Source: CAVQFB01 sp963711675
GTDB taxonomy: Bacteria > Acidobacteriota > Terriglobia > Terriglobales > Acidobacteriaceae
DNA: 64,000 bases
Direction of reading: 5' to 3'
Assembly: GCA_963711675.1 (NCBI GenBank)
Contig: CAVQFB010000009.1
Coordinates: forward strand, 62,001 to 126,000
Part shown: one piece after another, positions 47,196 to 56,379 of the stretch
How positions within the stretch are numbered: the stretch's first letter is position 1
How the letters are laid out: each line of letters starts with the position of its first letter
Translations under genes and position numbers: made by a program
Notes under the pieces: model-generated
The model's database searches: none
What the model saw: only the letters and a program-made list of their open reading frames with translations
Told to the model about the DNA's origin: nothing

Positions 47196-48072
47196 ATGAC
47201 TGACGACAAAACTCAAAGCTGCGCCCCTGGCCTACGAGAACGAGCCTTTCTGAACAGTCCGGACGGCCGCATTTTCCGCATTCTCTCGGAATACACTGAG
47301 CCGCTCGCCCGTTTCCGCCGCGAACAGATCCAGGACACCGTCGTCTTCTTCGGTTCGGCCCGTTTTCACAGTCAGGCCGACGCGCAGACCGCTCTTGCCG
47401 GCTCGAAAGTGAACGCGGTCGGCAGAGCCCCGTGCAGTCCGAGCATAAGCGCGCCATGGCCGGCCGTGGACATGGCGCGCTACTACGAAGATGCCCGCCG
47501 GCTGGCCTTCCTGCTCACCAATGGTCGGTCCAGATTCCCGCCCGCCGCCGCCGCTTCGTGGTCACCACCGGCGGTGGTCCCGGCATCATGGAAGCCGCCA
47601 ATCTCGGCGCTCAGGAGGCCGGGGGCAAGACCATCGGCCTCAATATCAATCTGCCCTTCGAGCAGAGTCCCAATCCCTACATCACGCCCGTCGCTGAATT
47701 TCGAGTTTCACTACTTCTTCATGCGGAAATTCTGGTTCGCCTATCTGGCCAAGGCGCTGGTGATTTTTCCCGGTGGCTTCGGCACCATGGACGAGCTGTT
47801 TGAAATCCTGACTTTGGCCCAGACCCAGAAGCTGGCCAAGAAGATCATCGTGGTCATCTACGGCAGCGAGTATTGGAAGCAGTGTAATCAACTTCCAGGC
47901 CATGGTCGACGCCGGCACCATCTCGCCGGACGACGTCGACCTTTTCAAAATGGCGGACTCCCCCGAAGAGGGCTTCGAATTTCTGCGCGAGGGTTTGACC
48001 AAGTACCACCTCGGCCCGCCTCCCCGGCATATCGGCGAGCACGTGCCCGAAATCGCCAAAACCAACCCGTAA
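47196..48072 (+). pseudogene. LOG-family (TIGR00730) Rossmann protein, frameshifted
   Basis: Blocks from several frames combine into a full LOG-family protein of about 290 residues: FLNSPDGRIFRILSEYTEPL, DTVVFFGSARFHSQADAQ, FVVTTGGGPGIMEAANLGAQ, NFEFHYFFMRKFWFAYLAKA, PGGFGTMDELFEILTLAQTQ and the end HIGEHVPEIAKTNP before TAA at 48070. Both family motifs (GGGPGxMEAxN and PGGxGTxxE) are intact. The best known members release cytokinin bases from nucleotides; the larger bacterial type like this one probably hydrolyses nucleotide monophosphates, substrate unknown. At least four indels are needed. Confidence 0.7.
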
Positions 48073-48231
48073 GGAGGTATGGTTCAAGCTCGTTCAAACG
48101 GACCCACCCGCCCTTCCTTGACACCCCCGTGACCCGCCTTTATTCTTAACTATTGCTCCCTGGAGAATTCGCGCTTCTGGGCGTGCTTCCGCGGGCCTCC
48201 GCGGTGTCGGTTGAGGGGGGGCGGGGGTTCC

Positions 48232-48753
48232 ATGTTCATCGAAATACGTGAATTAGAGCTCCATCCGCTGGATTTTGAGGAGCAGTTCGGCCCCGGTGTG
48301 ATCGATCTGGGTGCGGACCTACAGCAGCGATCTCCGCTTGCCAGCAAAGGGCGGGCGCAGCTGGTAGAAGAGCACCACGGTAAGCATCAGGTCATAAAGG
48401 ACATACGGCTTCAGGGGGAGTGGGCGACGACCCTGGAGCTGCTTTGTGCGCGATGCCTGGAGCCGGTGCCGCAGAACCTGGCCCGCAAGTTTGAGCTGCT
48501 CTACCGGCCGCAGGGTTCAGACGCTGGCAAAGAGGAAATCTCGGTCACCGCCGCGGACGCGGAGATCGGCTACTACAAGGGCGATGGGTTGCTGCTGGAA
48601 GATGTGCTGCGCGAGCAGGTTTTGCTGGCGGTTCCGTTGAAGGTGATCTGCCGCGAAGACTGCAAGGGCTTGTGCCCGCACTGCGGGAAGAATTTGAACG
48701 CGGAGCAATGCTCCTGCGCCAGTCCGTCGGAAGGACTCGGTGGGCGGCGCTGA
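48232..48753 (+). CDS. yceD: YceD/DUF177 family protein
   Basis: 173 residues. DUF177 proteins affect 23S rRNA levels and are encoded beside rpmF in many bacteria, as here. Conserved cysteines are present in LLCARCLEPVP and CKGLCPHCGKNLN, likely a metal site. ATG 48232 is preferred over an in-frame start at 48211 within a G-run. It leads the cluster yceD-rpmF-plsX-fabD, which links ribosome assembly and phospholipid synthesis. Confidence 0.88.
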   Translation: MFIEIRELELHPLDFEEQFGPGVIDLGADLQQRSPLASKGRAQLVEEHHGKHQVIKDIRLQGEWATTLELLCARCLEPVPQNLARKFELLYRPQGSDAGKEEISVTAADAEIGYYKGDGLLLEDVLREQVLLAVPLKVICREDCKGLCPHCGKNLNAEQCSCASPSEGLGGRR

Positions 48754-48845
48754 AAGAAATTCGCGAAAAGCTGGACCGTTGATCGGAATTTTCGGCTTGA
48801 GGCTGTCATCGCTATTTGTGGCCCGGCCGTCGTGAGGAATCTTAC

Positions 48846-49031
48846 ATGCCAAATCCAAAACGGCGTCATTCACAGAAGCGCACCAGCACCCGGCGCGCGC
48901 ATGATGCACTGTCGAAGCATTCACTCTCCGAGTGTCCCAACTGCCACGAGCGCAAGATGCCGCACCGTGCATGCCCGAAATGCGGCTACTATAAGGGCCG
49001 TGAAGTCGTCGAGGTCGAGGAAACCAGTTAG
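48846..49031 (+). CDS. rpmF: 50S ribosomal protein L32
   Basis: 61 residues, full length for L32: MPNPKRRHSQKRTSTRRAHD, then a zinc ribbon SECPNCHERKMPHRACPKCG of the four-Cys type, which implies a zinc-dependent form. Lies between yceD and plsX as in most bacteria and is likely cotranscribed with them. Confidence 0.95.
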   Translation: MPNPKRRHSQKRTSTRRAHDALSKHSLSECPNCHERKMPHRACPKCGYYKGREVVEVEETS

Positions 49032-49049
49032 CCCGCGTATTCCCACGCC

Positions 49050-50100
49050 ATGCCAAGCGCCATAGCCCTGGACGCGATGGGTTCGGATCGAGCGCCTAAA
49101 CCAGAAATAGAGGGCGCGATACAGGCCTCCCGTCAGTACGGCGCACGTGTGCTTCTGGTCGGCCCGGAACCGCAGATTCGCGCGGAACTCGACCGCCATG
49201 TCTGGGCTTCGCGCTTGCCCATCGAGATTGTTCACGCCAGCGAAGTCGTCACCATGCAGGACAAAGCGGTGCAGGCGATGCGTGCCAAGCGCGACTCGTC
49301 ATTGCGCGTGGGCGTGCGTCTGGTGCGCGACGGTCACGCCGCCGGATTCGTAACCGCTGGCAACACCGGCGCTGCCATGGCCACAGCGAAGATGGTGCTC
49401 GGAGCGATCCCCGGCGTGGATCGTCCTGCGCTGGCCGCAGTTTTTCCTACAGTGCTCGGGACGGCCGCGGCCCTGCTTGACGTGGGTGCGAACGTCGATT
49501 GCAAGCCGGAAAATCTGGAGCAGTTCGCCGTGATGGGCGAGATTTATTTTCGCAGTATGTTCGGTACGCGCGCGTCCGCGCGTGGGCCTGCTTTCCATCG
49601 GCGAAGAAGAGACCAAGGGCAACGAGCTGACCCGCGCGGCGTTTCAGCTATTGAAGAATTTGCCGCTGAATTTTGTCGGGAACGTGGAAGGGCGCGATCT
49701 CTACGGCGGCCAAGTTGACGTGATCGTTACCGACGGCTTCGTGGGTAACGTCGCGCTGAAGACTTCCGAAGGCGTGGCCAACCTGGTGAGAGCGACGCTG
49801 AAGGAAAGTTTGAAGGCGACCATCACGCGGCAGGTGGGAGCGCTGCTCTCGCGCAGCGCGTTCAGCGATTTCAAGAAGCGCCTGGATCACACCGAGTACG
49901 GCGGCGCGCCGCTGCTGGGGCTTAAAGGCGTGTGCTTCATCACGCATGGGTCGTCGAATGCGAATGCCATCAAGAATGCGATTCGGGTGGCCGCAGAGTT
50001 CGCCGAGCGTGGCATCAATGACACGATCGAGAAGGAACTGGCGAGTTTGCGGGCGGCCAGTTCGCAAGCGGTGGTGACAGCGCCGGAAGAGGTTGTGTAG
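49050..50100 (+). pseudogene. plsX: Phosphate acyltransferase PlsX, one frameshift
   Basis: Makes acyl-phosphate from acyl-ACP for glycerolipid synthesis with PlsY. The first half (AIALDAMGSDRAPKPEIEGA, GFVTAGNTGAAMATAKM) and second half (LLSIGEEETKGNELTRAAFQ, NVEGRDLYGGQVDVIVTDGF, YGGAPLLGLKGVCFITHG) together give 350 residues, the normal length. One indel in the alternating CG run near 49575 separates them, most likely a sequencing error. Start ATG 49050 lies 18 bases after the rpmF stop. Confidence 0.85.
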
Positions 50101-50149
50101 CCGACAACTGGACTCGAGCTCTGCCGGTGGCATCACACGAATCGTTCTT

Positions 50150-50510
50150 GGAAGGGCACGGCTTAGCGTGCCGTCAGTCCAATTATGGGCTTTAGCCCCC
50201 GGAAGAACTCAAGAATGTGTGGCTCACGTTCCGGGAACGTCATGACTCGGTAGGATCGCCGTGCCGGGAAGCGCCACGAGCTGGGTGGATCGCCGTGGAA
50301 GAGCGGCCCTTTAGGGCCGCGTTAGCGGTCAGAATCAGGTGGGCTTTAGCCCCTGAAATGTCAGCTATGAATCATTGTGGAAGGGCACGGCTGCGTGCCC
50401 CATGTCTCATTTTTTGCGAGACGGGGAATCTAGAATGAAGCTTTGTATCAGGGCACGCCTTCAGGCGTGCCGCCAAGGCTCCTTAAAGATGGGGCTTTAG
50501 CCCCTGGGGC
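50150..50510 (+). repeat. Cluster of bipartite hairpin repeats between plsX and fabD
   Basis: At least four copies in the 436-bp gap. First hairpins: GGCACGGCTTAGCGTGCC (50155), GCGGCCCTTTAGGGCCGC (50303-50320), GGGCACGGCTGCGTGCCC (50383-50400) and GGCACGCCTTCAGGCGTGCC (50452-50471). Second hairpins GGGCTTTAGCCCC at 50187, 50341 and 50491. The third copy lacks its second hairpin; a different dyad (GTCTC/GAGAC, about 50404-50422) sits there instead. No gene is present in the gap. Confidence 0.75.
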
Positions 50511-50536
50511 CTCGCGAACCGAGGAAAAACAAACTG

Positions 50537-51502
50537 ATGAGTGACGTTCACACCAACGGCGGGCCGGTCGCTTTTCTCTTCCCAGGCCAGGGCTCGCAGG
50601 AAGTGGGCATGGGGAAGGAACTGGCGCATCATCACGCCGTCGCCAGACAGACCTTCGAAGAGGCCGACGATGTGCTGGGCTACGCGTTGTCGCAGGTCTG
50701 CTTCGAAGGGCCGGAAGAAAAACTACGAATGACGGAAATTACGCAGCCGGCGATCCTGACGGCTTCCGTCGCGGCGTGGCGAGTGCTAAAAGAAAACGGA
50801 TTCGAGCCCGATCTGGTGGCGGGGCACAGCCTGGGCGAGTACTCGGCTCATGTGGCCGCGGGAACCATCAGCTTTGCCGACGCCGTGCGCACCGTGCGCA
50901 ACCGTGGCAAGTACATGCAGGAGGCGGTGCCGGTAGGCGTCGGCACTATGGCGGCGATTCTCGGCATGGCGCCAGAGAAGGTCAGTTCGGTTTGCGAGGA
51001 TGCGGCGCAGGGCGAGGTATGCGAGCCAGCGAACATTAATTCCCAGGAGCAGATCGTTATCTCCGGGCATACAGCGGCGGTGGAACGCGCGACGAAACTT
51101 GCGGACGAGCGCGGGGCGAAGCGTGCGAAAGTCCTGCCGGTGAGCGCGCCTTTCCATTGCTCCCTGATGAAGCCGGCCCAGGACCGCCTGGAAGCCGACC
51201 TGAAAACCCTGACATTCAACGACCCCAGGGTGCGAGTGGTCTGCAACGTGGATGCGCAGGTGGTCGATGACGGCGAGCGTAGCCGCTTAGCGCTCGTCCG
51301 GCAGGTTACCGGCTCCGTGAAGTGGGAGCATTCCATGCGGCTGCTCGCGGAACAGGGTGTTGGAACGATGGTAGAAGTCGGACCGGGCAAGGTGCTGTGC
51401 GGACTGATGCGCCAGATCGACCGGTCAAAGAAATGCGTCAACGTGAGCGACGAAGCGTCTCTGAAGAAGACGCTCGAGCAACTGGCGGGCGCCAGGGCAT
51501 AA
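50537..51502 (+). CDS. fabD: Malonyl-CoA:ACP transacylase
   Basis: 321 residues; loads malonyl groups onto acyl carrier protein for fatty acid synthesis. Motifs: LFPGQGSQEVGMGKEL, active-site AGHSLGEYSAH (Ser), and the catalytic His region SAPFHCSLM, with Arg in RTVRNRGKYMQEA. Intact. Separated from plsX by the hairpin repeats, so read-through from the yceD cluster is uncertain. No fabH or acpP follows here. Confidence 0.95.
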   Translation: MSDVHTNGGPVAFLFPGQGSQEVGMGKELAHHHAVARQTFEEADDVLGYALSQVCFEGPEEKLRMTEITQPAILTASVAAWRVLKENGFEPDLVAGHSLGEYSAHVAAGTISFADAVRTVRNRGKYMQEAVPVGVGTMAAILGMAPEKVSSVCEDAAQGEVCEPANINSQEQIVISGHTAAVERATKLADERGAKRAKVLPVSAPFHCSLMKPAQDRLEADLKTLTFNDPRVRVVCNVDAQVVDDGERSRLALVRQVTGSVKWEHSMRLLAEQGVGTMVEVGPGKVLCGLMRQIDRSKKCVNVSDEASLKKTLEQLAGARA

Positions 51503-51526
51503 GTCTGGTTGAGAAGCTCGGAATTG

Positions 51527-51760
51527 CTCTGGGAGCGCGCGGCTTTAGCGGTGGTGAGAAAAACTTCTTGGTCGTATCAGGGCATCGATTTATCGATGCT
51601 GACAAGACGAACAGAGACGAAACGGCCTCAGCCGCTGAGTTTTTTTGCCGCATGTTTGTGCTCTTTTACTCCTTGTATGTACAGCACAGTTGGGAGGGCA
51701 CGGCTTTAGCCGTGCCACTAAGAGCCTATAACACGACGGGCTTTAGCCCCTGCGGGGCGC
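51527..51760 (+). repeat. Bipartite hairpin repeats downstream of fabD
   Basis: Copies: a partial GCGCGCGGCTTTAGCG around 51535-51550; GCATCGATTTATCGATGC (51582-51599) with a degenerate second hairpin near 51622-51639; and GGCACGGCTTTAGCCGTGCC (51697-51716) with GGGCTTTAGCCCC (51738-51750). They lie between convergent genes, a place where transcription termination would be useful. Confidence 0.7.
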
Positions 51761-51767
51761 AGTTGAT

Positions 51768-52211
51768 CTAATACGGCGAGAAACTCAATGTCTTATCCGA
51801 TTTCTGCACCCACAACCGCGCGTGCTCGGCGCGGTCATTCACGATAACTTCAACCACAATCCCGCTGCCGCCTCCCGGCGGAGCGCCGGAAGCGTAGATC
51901 TTGTGCGACTTGATCAGGCCCCATTCTCCTCCCGGTCCCCAATCGCGATAGAACTCATTGAACGGATACTTTGAATAGCGCTCCTGATGTTGTTTCCAGT
52001 CGGGATCGTGCATCCAGATGCTGTAGGCGGTTTCGTAGTTTTTGTTCTGCAGCGCGTCGAAGAAGTGGTCGACGATGCGCTCTTCCGGCCAGTTGCGGTA
52101 CATCCAGCCCAGTGAAATTACAACCACGACGACGACAACGGCAGCAATGATCCAGTTTCGGCGCCGACGCGCAGCAGCCTCGTCGTACACCTGGGCGTCA
52201 AGCAAGGTCAT
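51768..52211 (-). CDS. Hypothetical protein with one membrane helix
   Basis: 147 residues: short cytoplasmic N-terminus, one helix (NWIIAAVVVVVVVISLGWMY), then an exported domain (DHFFDALQNKNYETAYSIWM, FNEFYRDWGPGGEWGLIKSH) that resembles small NTF2/DUF4878-like folds by pattern only. No assigned function. Ends right beside the hairpin repeat cluster. Confidence 0.65.
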   Translation of the reverse strand: MTLLDAQVYDEAAARRRRNWIIAAVVVVVVVISLGWMYRNWPEERIVDHFFDALQNKNYETAYSIWMHDPDWKQHQERYSKYPFNEFYRDWGPGGEWGLIKSHKIYASGAPPGGGSGIVVEVIVNDRAEHARLWVQKSDKTLSFSPY

Positions 52212-52229
52212 ACTTGATCTAGCATAATG

Positions 52230-52363
52230 GAAACCGCCGGAATTCAGAAAGTTTCCCAGAAATTGAGCAATTGGAAATTGAGTAATCGGCTAATTGGGAA
52301 AAGACCAGTGCGGCAGAGAGGTCTTCAATTACTCAATTACCAAATTTCACAATTACTCAATCT
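52230..52363. repeat. AT-rich imperfect cruciform
   Basis: ATTGAGTAAT (52277-52286) pairs with ATTACTCAAT (52328-52337), with inner AAGACC (52301-52306) and GGTCTT (52320-52325). ATTACTCAAT recurs at 52352-52361. The stretch is AT-rich in otherwise GC-rich DNA and lies just past the permease stop, so terminator or small mobile repeat are both possible. Confidence 0.55.
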
Positions 52364-53476
52364 TCACAGGGTTCTCTTGAACAGCGGCGTCGCAATGCTC
52401 AGCGTGATCACCGCGAAGAGCGACAAATAAATCATGTCGGGCCAAATCGCCGAGAGCCCCGCTTCCTTCAGCAGCAGCGATTTGAAGCCGTGCACAGCGT
52501 AAGTGAAAGGATCAGCTTTGGCGATGGCCCGCAGCCAGGAAGGGAAGGCCTGAATGGGGTAAATCGATCCGCTGGGGAAAAAGAGCAGCGTGTTCAGGAT
52601 GCCGAACATGGCGCGAGGCACAAGCGGATCTTCAATGCGCACCATGAGCAGAAACATCATGGTGTTGAAGGCCACAGACGTGAGCAGGATCATCACCAGC
52701 AAGCCGAGAATCGTGAACGGATTGAAAATGGTGCTCACGCCCGCCAGTAACGATCCGATCAGCGTAATCACAACGCCCGTCAGCACCGCTTTGATCGCTC
52801 CCGCAGTGTTGAGCCCGAAGACGAGTTCCGTCTTCGTGATCGGCGTCACCAGATAACCCTCGTGCACACCTCGGGCCTTGTCGTCGATGTACAACATCCC
52901 CCCGCCGATCATCACCGACACGAACATCGCCAGAGTAATCGACCCGGGCAGCAGATATTTCATGTACTCGATATACGGATAGAGTTCGACCACCTGGAGC
53001 GCGGTTTGTTGCAGAATGCGCGGTTCCACTGTTGGCTGGTTCAGCGCGTTGGTCAGGCTCGTGAGTTCGTCTTCCAGAGTCGAACTCATGAAGTTGTCGC
53101 TGTTGTCGACCACCAGCGCGATCTGGGGATGGTTCTCCTCATATACGCGCCGCGAATACTGCGGCGGAATGATGACCGCTCCCTGAATCTTGCCGTTCCG
53201 CACGTCTTCCATGGCCTGCCGGTCGTTGTCGTAGTAGATGGGCTCGAAGGTGCGCATGTTGGCGCGGACCGAGTCGAAGGCCTCGCGGATTTTGAGCGCC
53301 TGCGTGCCGCCATCCTGATCGACGATGCCCAGTTTCGCGTCGCGAATCTTGCCGCCGAAGGCGTTGCCCAGAATGATGAGCTGCACCAGGGGAAAAACCA
53401 TGGATGCCATCATGAGGGCGGGGGAGCGGAAGAATTTGCGCATTTCGCGCTCGACGATGGCAAACATACGATTCAT
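52364..53476 (-). CDS. ABC-2 type permease
   Basis: 370 residues from ATG 53476 (MNRMFAIVEREMRKFFRSPA). One N-terminal helix, a periplasmic domain (residues about 45-180, with VRNGKIQGAVIIPPQYSRRV) and five C-terminal helices, as in YbhR/YbhS-type permeases of drug or cell-surface exporters. Its ATG overlaps the ATPase stop by 4 bases. Only one permease is encoded, so a homodimer is expected. Confidence 0.88.
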   Translation of the reverse strand: MNRMFAIVEREMRKFFRSPALMMASMVFPLVQLIILGNAFGGKIRDAKLGIVDQDGGTQALKIREAFDSVRANMRTFEPIYYDNDRQAMEDVRNGKIQGAVIIPPQYSRRVYEENHPQIALVVDNSDNFMSSTLEDELTSLTNALNQPTVEPRILQQTALQVVELYPYIEYMKYLLPGSITLAMFVSVMIGGGMLYIDDKARGVHEGYLVTPITKTELVFGLNTAGAIKAVLTGVVITLIGSLLAGVSTIFNPFTILGLLVMILLTSVAFNTMMFLLMVRIEDPLVPRAMFGILNTLLFFPSGSIYPIQAFPSWLRAIAKADPFTYAVHGFKSLLLKEAGLSAIWPDMIYLSLFAVITLSIATPLFKRTL

Positions 53477-54552
53477 GGCTGAAGTCCTGGTCTCTGCGGC
53501 ATCACGAAGCCGTAGGCTTTGACCAGCTCGTCGCGCAGCTGGCGTCCGGTGTAGTGAACGAAGACGTCGTCGAGCGTGGTGTTCTGAACCGAGAGTGACC
53601 GCACCTGAAGCCCGGCCTGCACAGCCATCTCGACAAGTTCGGTGGTAGTGCGCGAGCCGTTGCCCGTCAGGATGCGGTACATGCTGGCCGCCTCGTGTTG
53701 CACTGAGGTGACACCCGTCAAGCCATGCAGCCGCTCTTCCCATCCGGAGGGTACCTTATCGAATTGCACTTCAATGACATTCGAGCCGGGGACGCTGGCC
53801 TTCAATGCTGCAGGCGTATCAAGCGCAACCAGCTTGCCGTGATCGACAATGGCGATGCGGTCGCAAAGGCGGTCGGCCTCGTCCATGTAGTGCGTGGTGA
53901 TCAGGATTGTGAGCTGGCGCTGGCTCTTGATGTTGGTGAGCATCTCCCAGACGGCGACGCGGGAGACGGGATCAAGGCCTGTCGTCGGCTCGTCGAGAAA
54001 AAAGATGCGCGGGCTGTGGACGAGGCCGCGTGCGATCTCCAGCCGCCGGCGCATGCCGCCCGACAGAGTCTTGGTCTGGGCATCGCGCCACTTCGTGAGA
54101 TCAACGAGTTCGAGAAGTTCGTTGATTGCTGCCTTACGTTTCGCGGCAGGAACGTCGTAGAGCTTGGCGTAGATGCTGAGATTTTCGTTGACCGTAAGAT
54201 CGAGGTCGCTGGTGAGCGCCTGCGGAATCACTCCGATCATCCGGCGAACGGCATCAGGATGCTTCGCAACGCTGTGTCCCGCGATGCACGCGGTGCCACC
54301 AGTGATCGGGATGAGTGTGGTCATCATGCGGATGAGCGTGGATTTGCCGGCGCCGTTCGGCCCGAGCAGCCCGAAAATCTCGCCTTCCTTCACGAAAAAA
54401 GAAACGTCGTCGACGGCGGTGAAGTCGCCGTACTTCTTGACGATATGGTCGACCTCGATCGCATTGGTGTCAGTGATTCCTTCGCGTGGCACAGCCCCGC
54501 TGACGAGACGGCCAGCCTGCGTTTCCGGACTGCGCGGAGTTGGATTCGACAT
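53473..54552 (-). CDS. ABC transporter ATPase (YbhF/CcmA-like)
   Basis: 359 residues from ATG 54552. Walker A LLGPNGAGKSTLIRMM, signature LSGGMRRRLEIARG, Walker B RIFFLDEPTTGLDP, H-loop ITTHYMDEADRLCDR. The C-terminal extension (VFVHYTGRQLRDELVKAYGF) is of the DrrA/YbhF type. One ATPase domain, unlike the double YbhF. Overlaps both neighbours by 1-4 bases, indicating coupled translation. Confidence 0.93.
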   Translation of the reverse strand: MSNPTPRSPETQAGRLVSGAVPREGITDTNAIEVDHIVKKYGDFTAVDDVSFFVKEGEIFGLLGPNGAGKSTLIRMMTTLIPITGGTACIAGHSVAKHPDAVRRMIGVIPQALTSDLDLTVNENLSIYAKLYDVPAAKRKAAINELLELVDLTKWRDAQTKTLSGGMRRRLEIARGLVHSPRIFFLDEPTTGLDPVSRVAVWEMLTNIKSQRQLTILITTHYMDEADRLCDRIAIVDHGKLVALDTPAALKASVPGSNVIEVQFDKVPSGWEERLHGLTGVTSVQHEAASMYRILTGNGSRTTTELVEMAVQAGLQVRSLSVQNTTLDDVFVHYTGRQLRDELVKAYGFVMPQRPGLQP

Positions 54553-55646
54553 CAGGGCTGCTCCGCTGCGACTTGCTTGCCGGCCTTGCCGCTGATCTGG
54601 TCGGGAGAAACCAAAACGTTCGCGGTCATCCCGGGGACATACGCGCCCTTGGGATTGTTGAGCCGCACTTTGAGCACGATGGTTTTGATATCCCGCTTGC
54701 GGCGGCTCACGTCGCGCTGCGTGGCGAAGTCCGCTTCGGCAGCCTTGAAGAAGACCTTCCCCGTCGTGATAGTTCCTCCCGGAAGTTCGACGCGCAAGGC
54801 ATCGCCGATGCCGATGTGATCGGCATAGGTCTCCGGAATGGCCGCACGAACCCATGTGTCGGTGAAATCGACGATGGTTACGATCGGGCTACCGGGATTC
54901 ACCACTTCGCCTTCACGCGCGGCGCGGACCGAAACCGTGCCCGTGACCGGTGCATAAATCTTTGTGTAACCCAGACGCACTTCGGCCTGTTTCAGCATCT
55001 CTTCTGCGTTATCGAGTTGAGCGCGAGTAGACGCAACGGTGTTAAGCGCCGCGGCGGCCTGGTGCGTTCGCGCGACAGCCGAGTCCAGATCGGCCTGCGC
55101 CGCAGTCACCTGGTCGCGCAAAGACTGGACGTTAGCCTGCGCTGCCTTCAAGTTCATCTCGGCAGTCACGCGGTCCTGATCCGAAGCTACGCCAGCTTTC
55201 GCAAGTTCGATCATGCGTCGGCTGTCGCTTTCCGTGCGCTGTAGCGTGGCTTCCGCCTGCACCAGTTGCGCTCGAACCGACTGCAAGCGGGCCTGAGAGT
55301 TGGCGACGTCGCCCGATGTCGAGCCCTTGGTCGACTCCTGCGTATGCTCGGTTTCCGTGACCTTGGAGCGAAGACTGGAGAGCGTAGCAGCGGCCGCACG
55401 CTCCTCTGCTTCGAGTTCGGAAGGATCAAGCGTGGCGATCAGGTCGCCGGTTTTGACCGGCGTACCTTCGTCTACCAGCAGCCGCGAGATACGTCCCTGA
55501 ATCTGCGGGCTGACGATCACCTGGTTGGCATCGACGGTCCCGATCAGAACCAGATCTTTCGTGCTCGGCGTAGAGATGAAGTAATACGTAACTGCGATCA
55601 CACAGACTACGCTGAGCAGAATCAGAAATTTATTGCGAGGGTTCAA
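54552..55646 (-). CDS. HlyD-family membrane fusion protein
   Basis: 364 residues: N-terminal membrane anchor (FLILLSVVCVIAVTYYFIS), biotinyl-lipoyl halves (VSPQIQGRISRLLVDEGTPV and RLGYTKIYAPVTGTVSVRAA) around a long coiled-coil (about residues 85-225), then the beta-barrel region. It should link the ABC pump to an outer-membrane channel, as YbhG does; no TolC-like gene is nearby. Stop overlaps the ATPase start by one base. Confidence 0.9.
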   Translation of the reverse strand: MNPRNKFLILLSVVCVIAVTYYFISTPSTKDLVLIGTVDANQVIVSPQIQGRISRLLVDEGTPVKTGDLIATLDPSELEAEERAAAATLSSLRSKVTETEHTQESTKGSTSGDVANSQARLQSVRAQLVQAEATLQRTESDSRRMIELAKAGVASDQDRVTAEMNLKAAQANVQSLRDQVTAAQADLDSAVARTHQAAAALNTVASTRAQLDNAEEMLKQAEVRLGYTKIYAPVTGTVSVRAAREGEVVNPGSPIVTIVDFTDTWVRAAIPETYADHIGIGDALRVELPGGTITTGKVFFKAAEADFATQRDVSRRKRDIKTIVLKVRLNNPKGAYVPGMTANVLVSPDQISGKAGKQVAAEQP

Positions 55647-56320
55647 GCGCGTTCTCCGGATTTAAGGGGATGCTGGAACAGGGCGGCCGATATGAAATCG
55701 ATGACAGCTTCGCGGCGCTCCGCCACCCTCGCAGGAAGCATCGGATTAACGTTGGTCATGGCCTGCATCACCGGAGCGCTGCTGAAATAGAAAACAATCA
55801 CCGCGACCATGGACGGAATGAAATGGAGCGGGTCGACGGGCCGGAATTCGCCGACCGCGATTCCTTCCGCCAGAATTTCCGTGAGCCGCTCATAAATAGG
55901 CCGGAAATAATCCTTGACAATGTGCTGGAGCTGAGGCGACTCGCCGCGGCCGGCGCGCATCATTTCGCGCTGCACGAGCCGGGGATAAAGAGGATGCGTG
56001 GCAATGAAGTCGAAGTAAGAACCGATATAGGCCAGGATTTTTGTCCGCGGCGTGCCTTCGGCGTTGAGGGCAGCCAGGACAGTTTGCAGCAGGCCACTGA
56101 AGGCGTCGTCGAGGACTGCGGCATACAGCGTTTCCTTGTCTTCAAAGTAGTAATAGAGCAGCGCCTTGTTGACGTGGGCAGCCTGGGCAATCGTGTCGGT
56201 GCGCGCGCCGGCAATGCCGTGCTCGGCGAACTCATGGCTCGCCGCCTTTAGGATGGCAGCTCGGCTCTCCTCGGGTTGACCGCGCGATCCCAGACGCGGC
56301 TTGAGCGTGGCGGATTTCAT
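55643..56320 (-). CDS. TetR-family repressor
   Basis: 225 residues: N-terminal helix-turn-helix (AAILKAASHEFAEHGIAGAR, TDTIAQAAHVNKALLYYYFE) and a ligand domain similar to CecR (YbiH). First gene of the TetR-HlyD-ATPase-permease operon, the same order of types as cecR-ybhGFSR in E. coli, so it probably represses its own operon and is released by a drug-like ligand. ATG 56320; overlaps the HlyD start by 4 bases. Confidence 0.88.
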   Translation of the reverse strand: MKSATLKPRLGSRGQPEESRAAILKAASHEFAEHGIAGARTDTIAQAAHVNKALLYYYFEDKETLYAAVLDDAFSGLLQTVLAALNAEGTPRTKILAYIGSYFDFIATHPLYPRLVQREMMRAGRGESPQLQHIVKDYFRPIYERLTEILAEGIAVGEFRPVDPLHFIPSMVAVIVFYFSSAPVMQAMTNVNPMLPARVAERREAVIDFISAALFQHPLKSGERA

Positions 56321-56379
56321 AGGCAAGTGGGCTCCAGGAATTCAGCGGTCGGCGGCCAATAGCCGGTCGCCAACAGTCA

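Noticed and set aside
50217..50438. Small frame between plsX and fabD
   Set aside because: Translates hairpin repeats only.
53477..53743. N-terminal extension of the ABC-2 permease
   Set aside because: It lies inside the ATPase gene and is out-of-frame translation of it; ATG 53476 overlaps the ATPase stop as in the other junctions of the operon.
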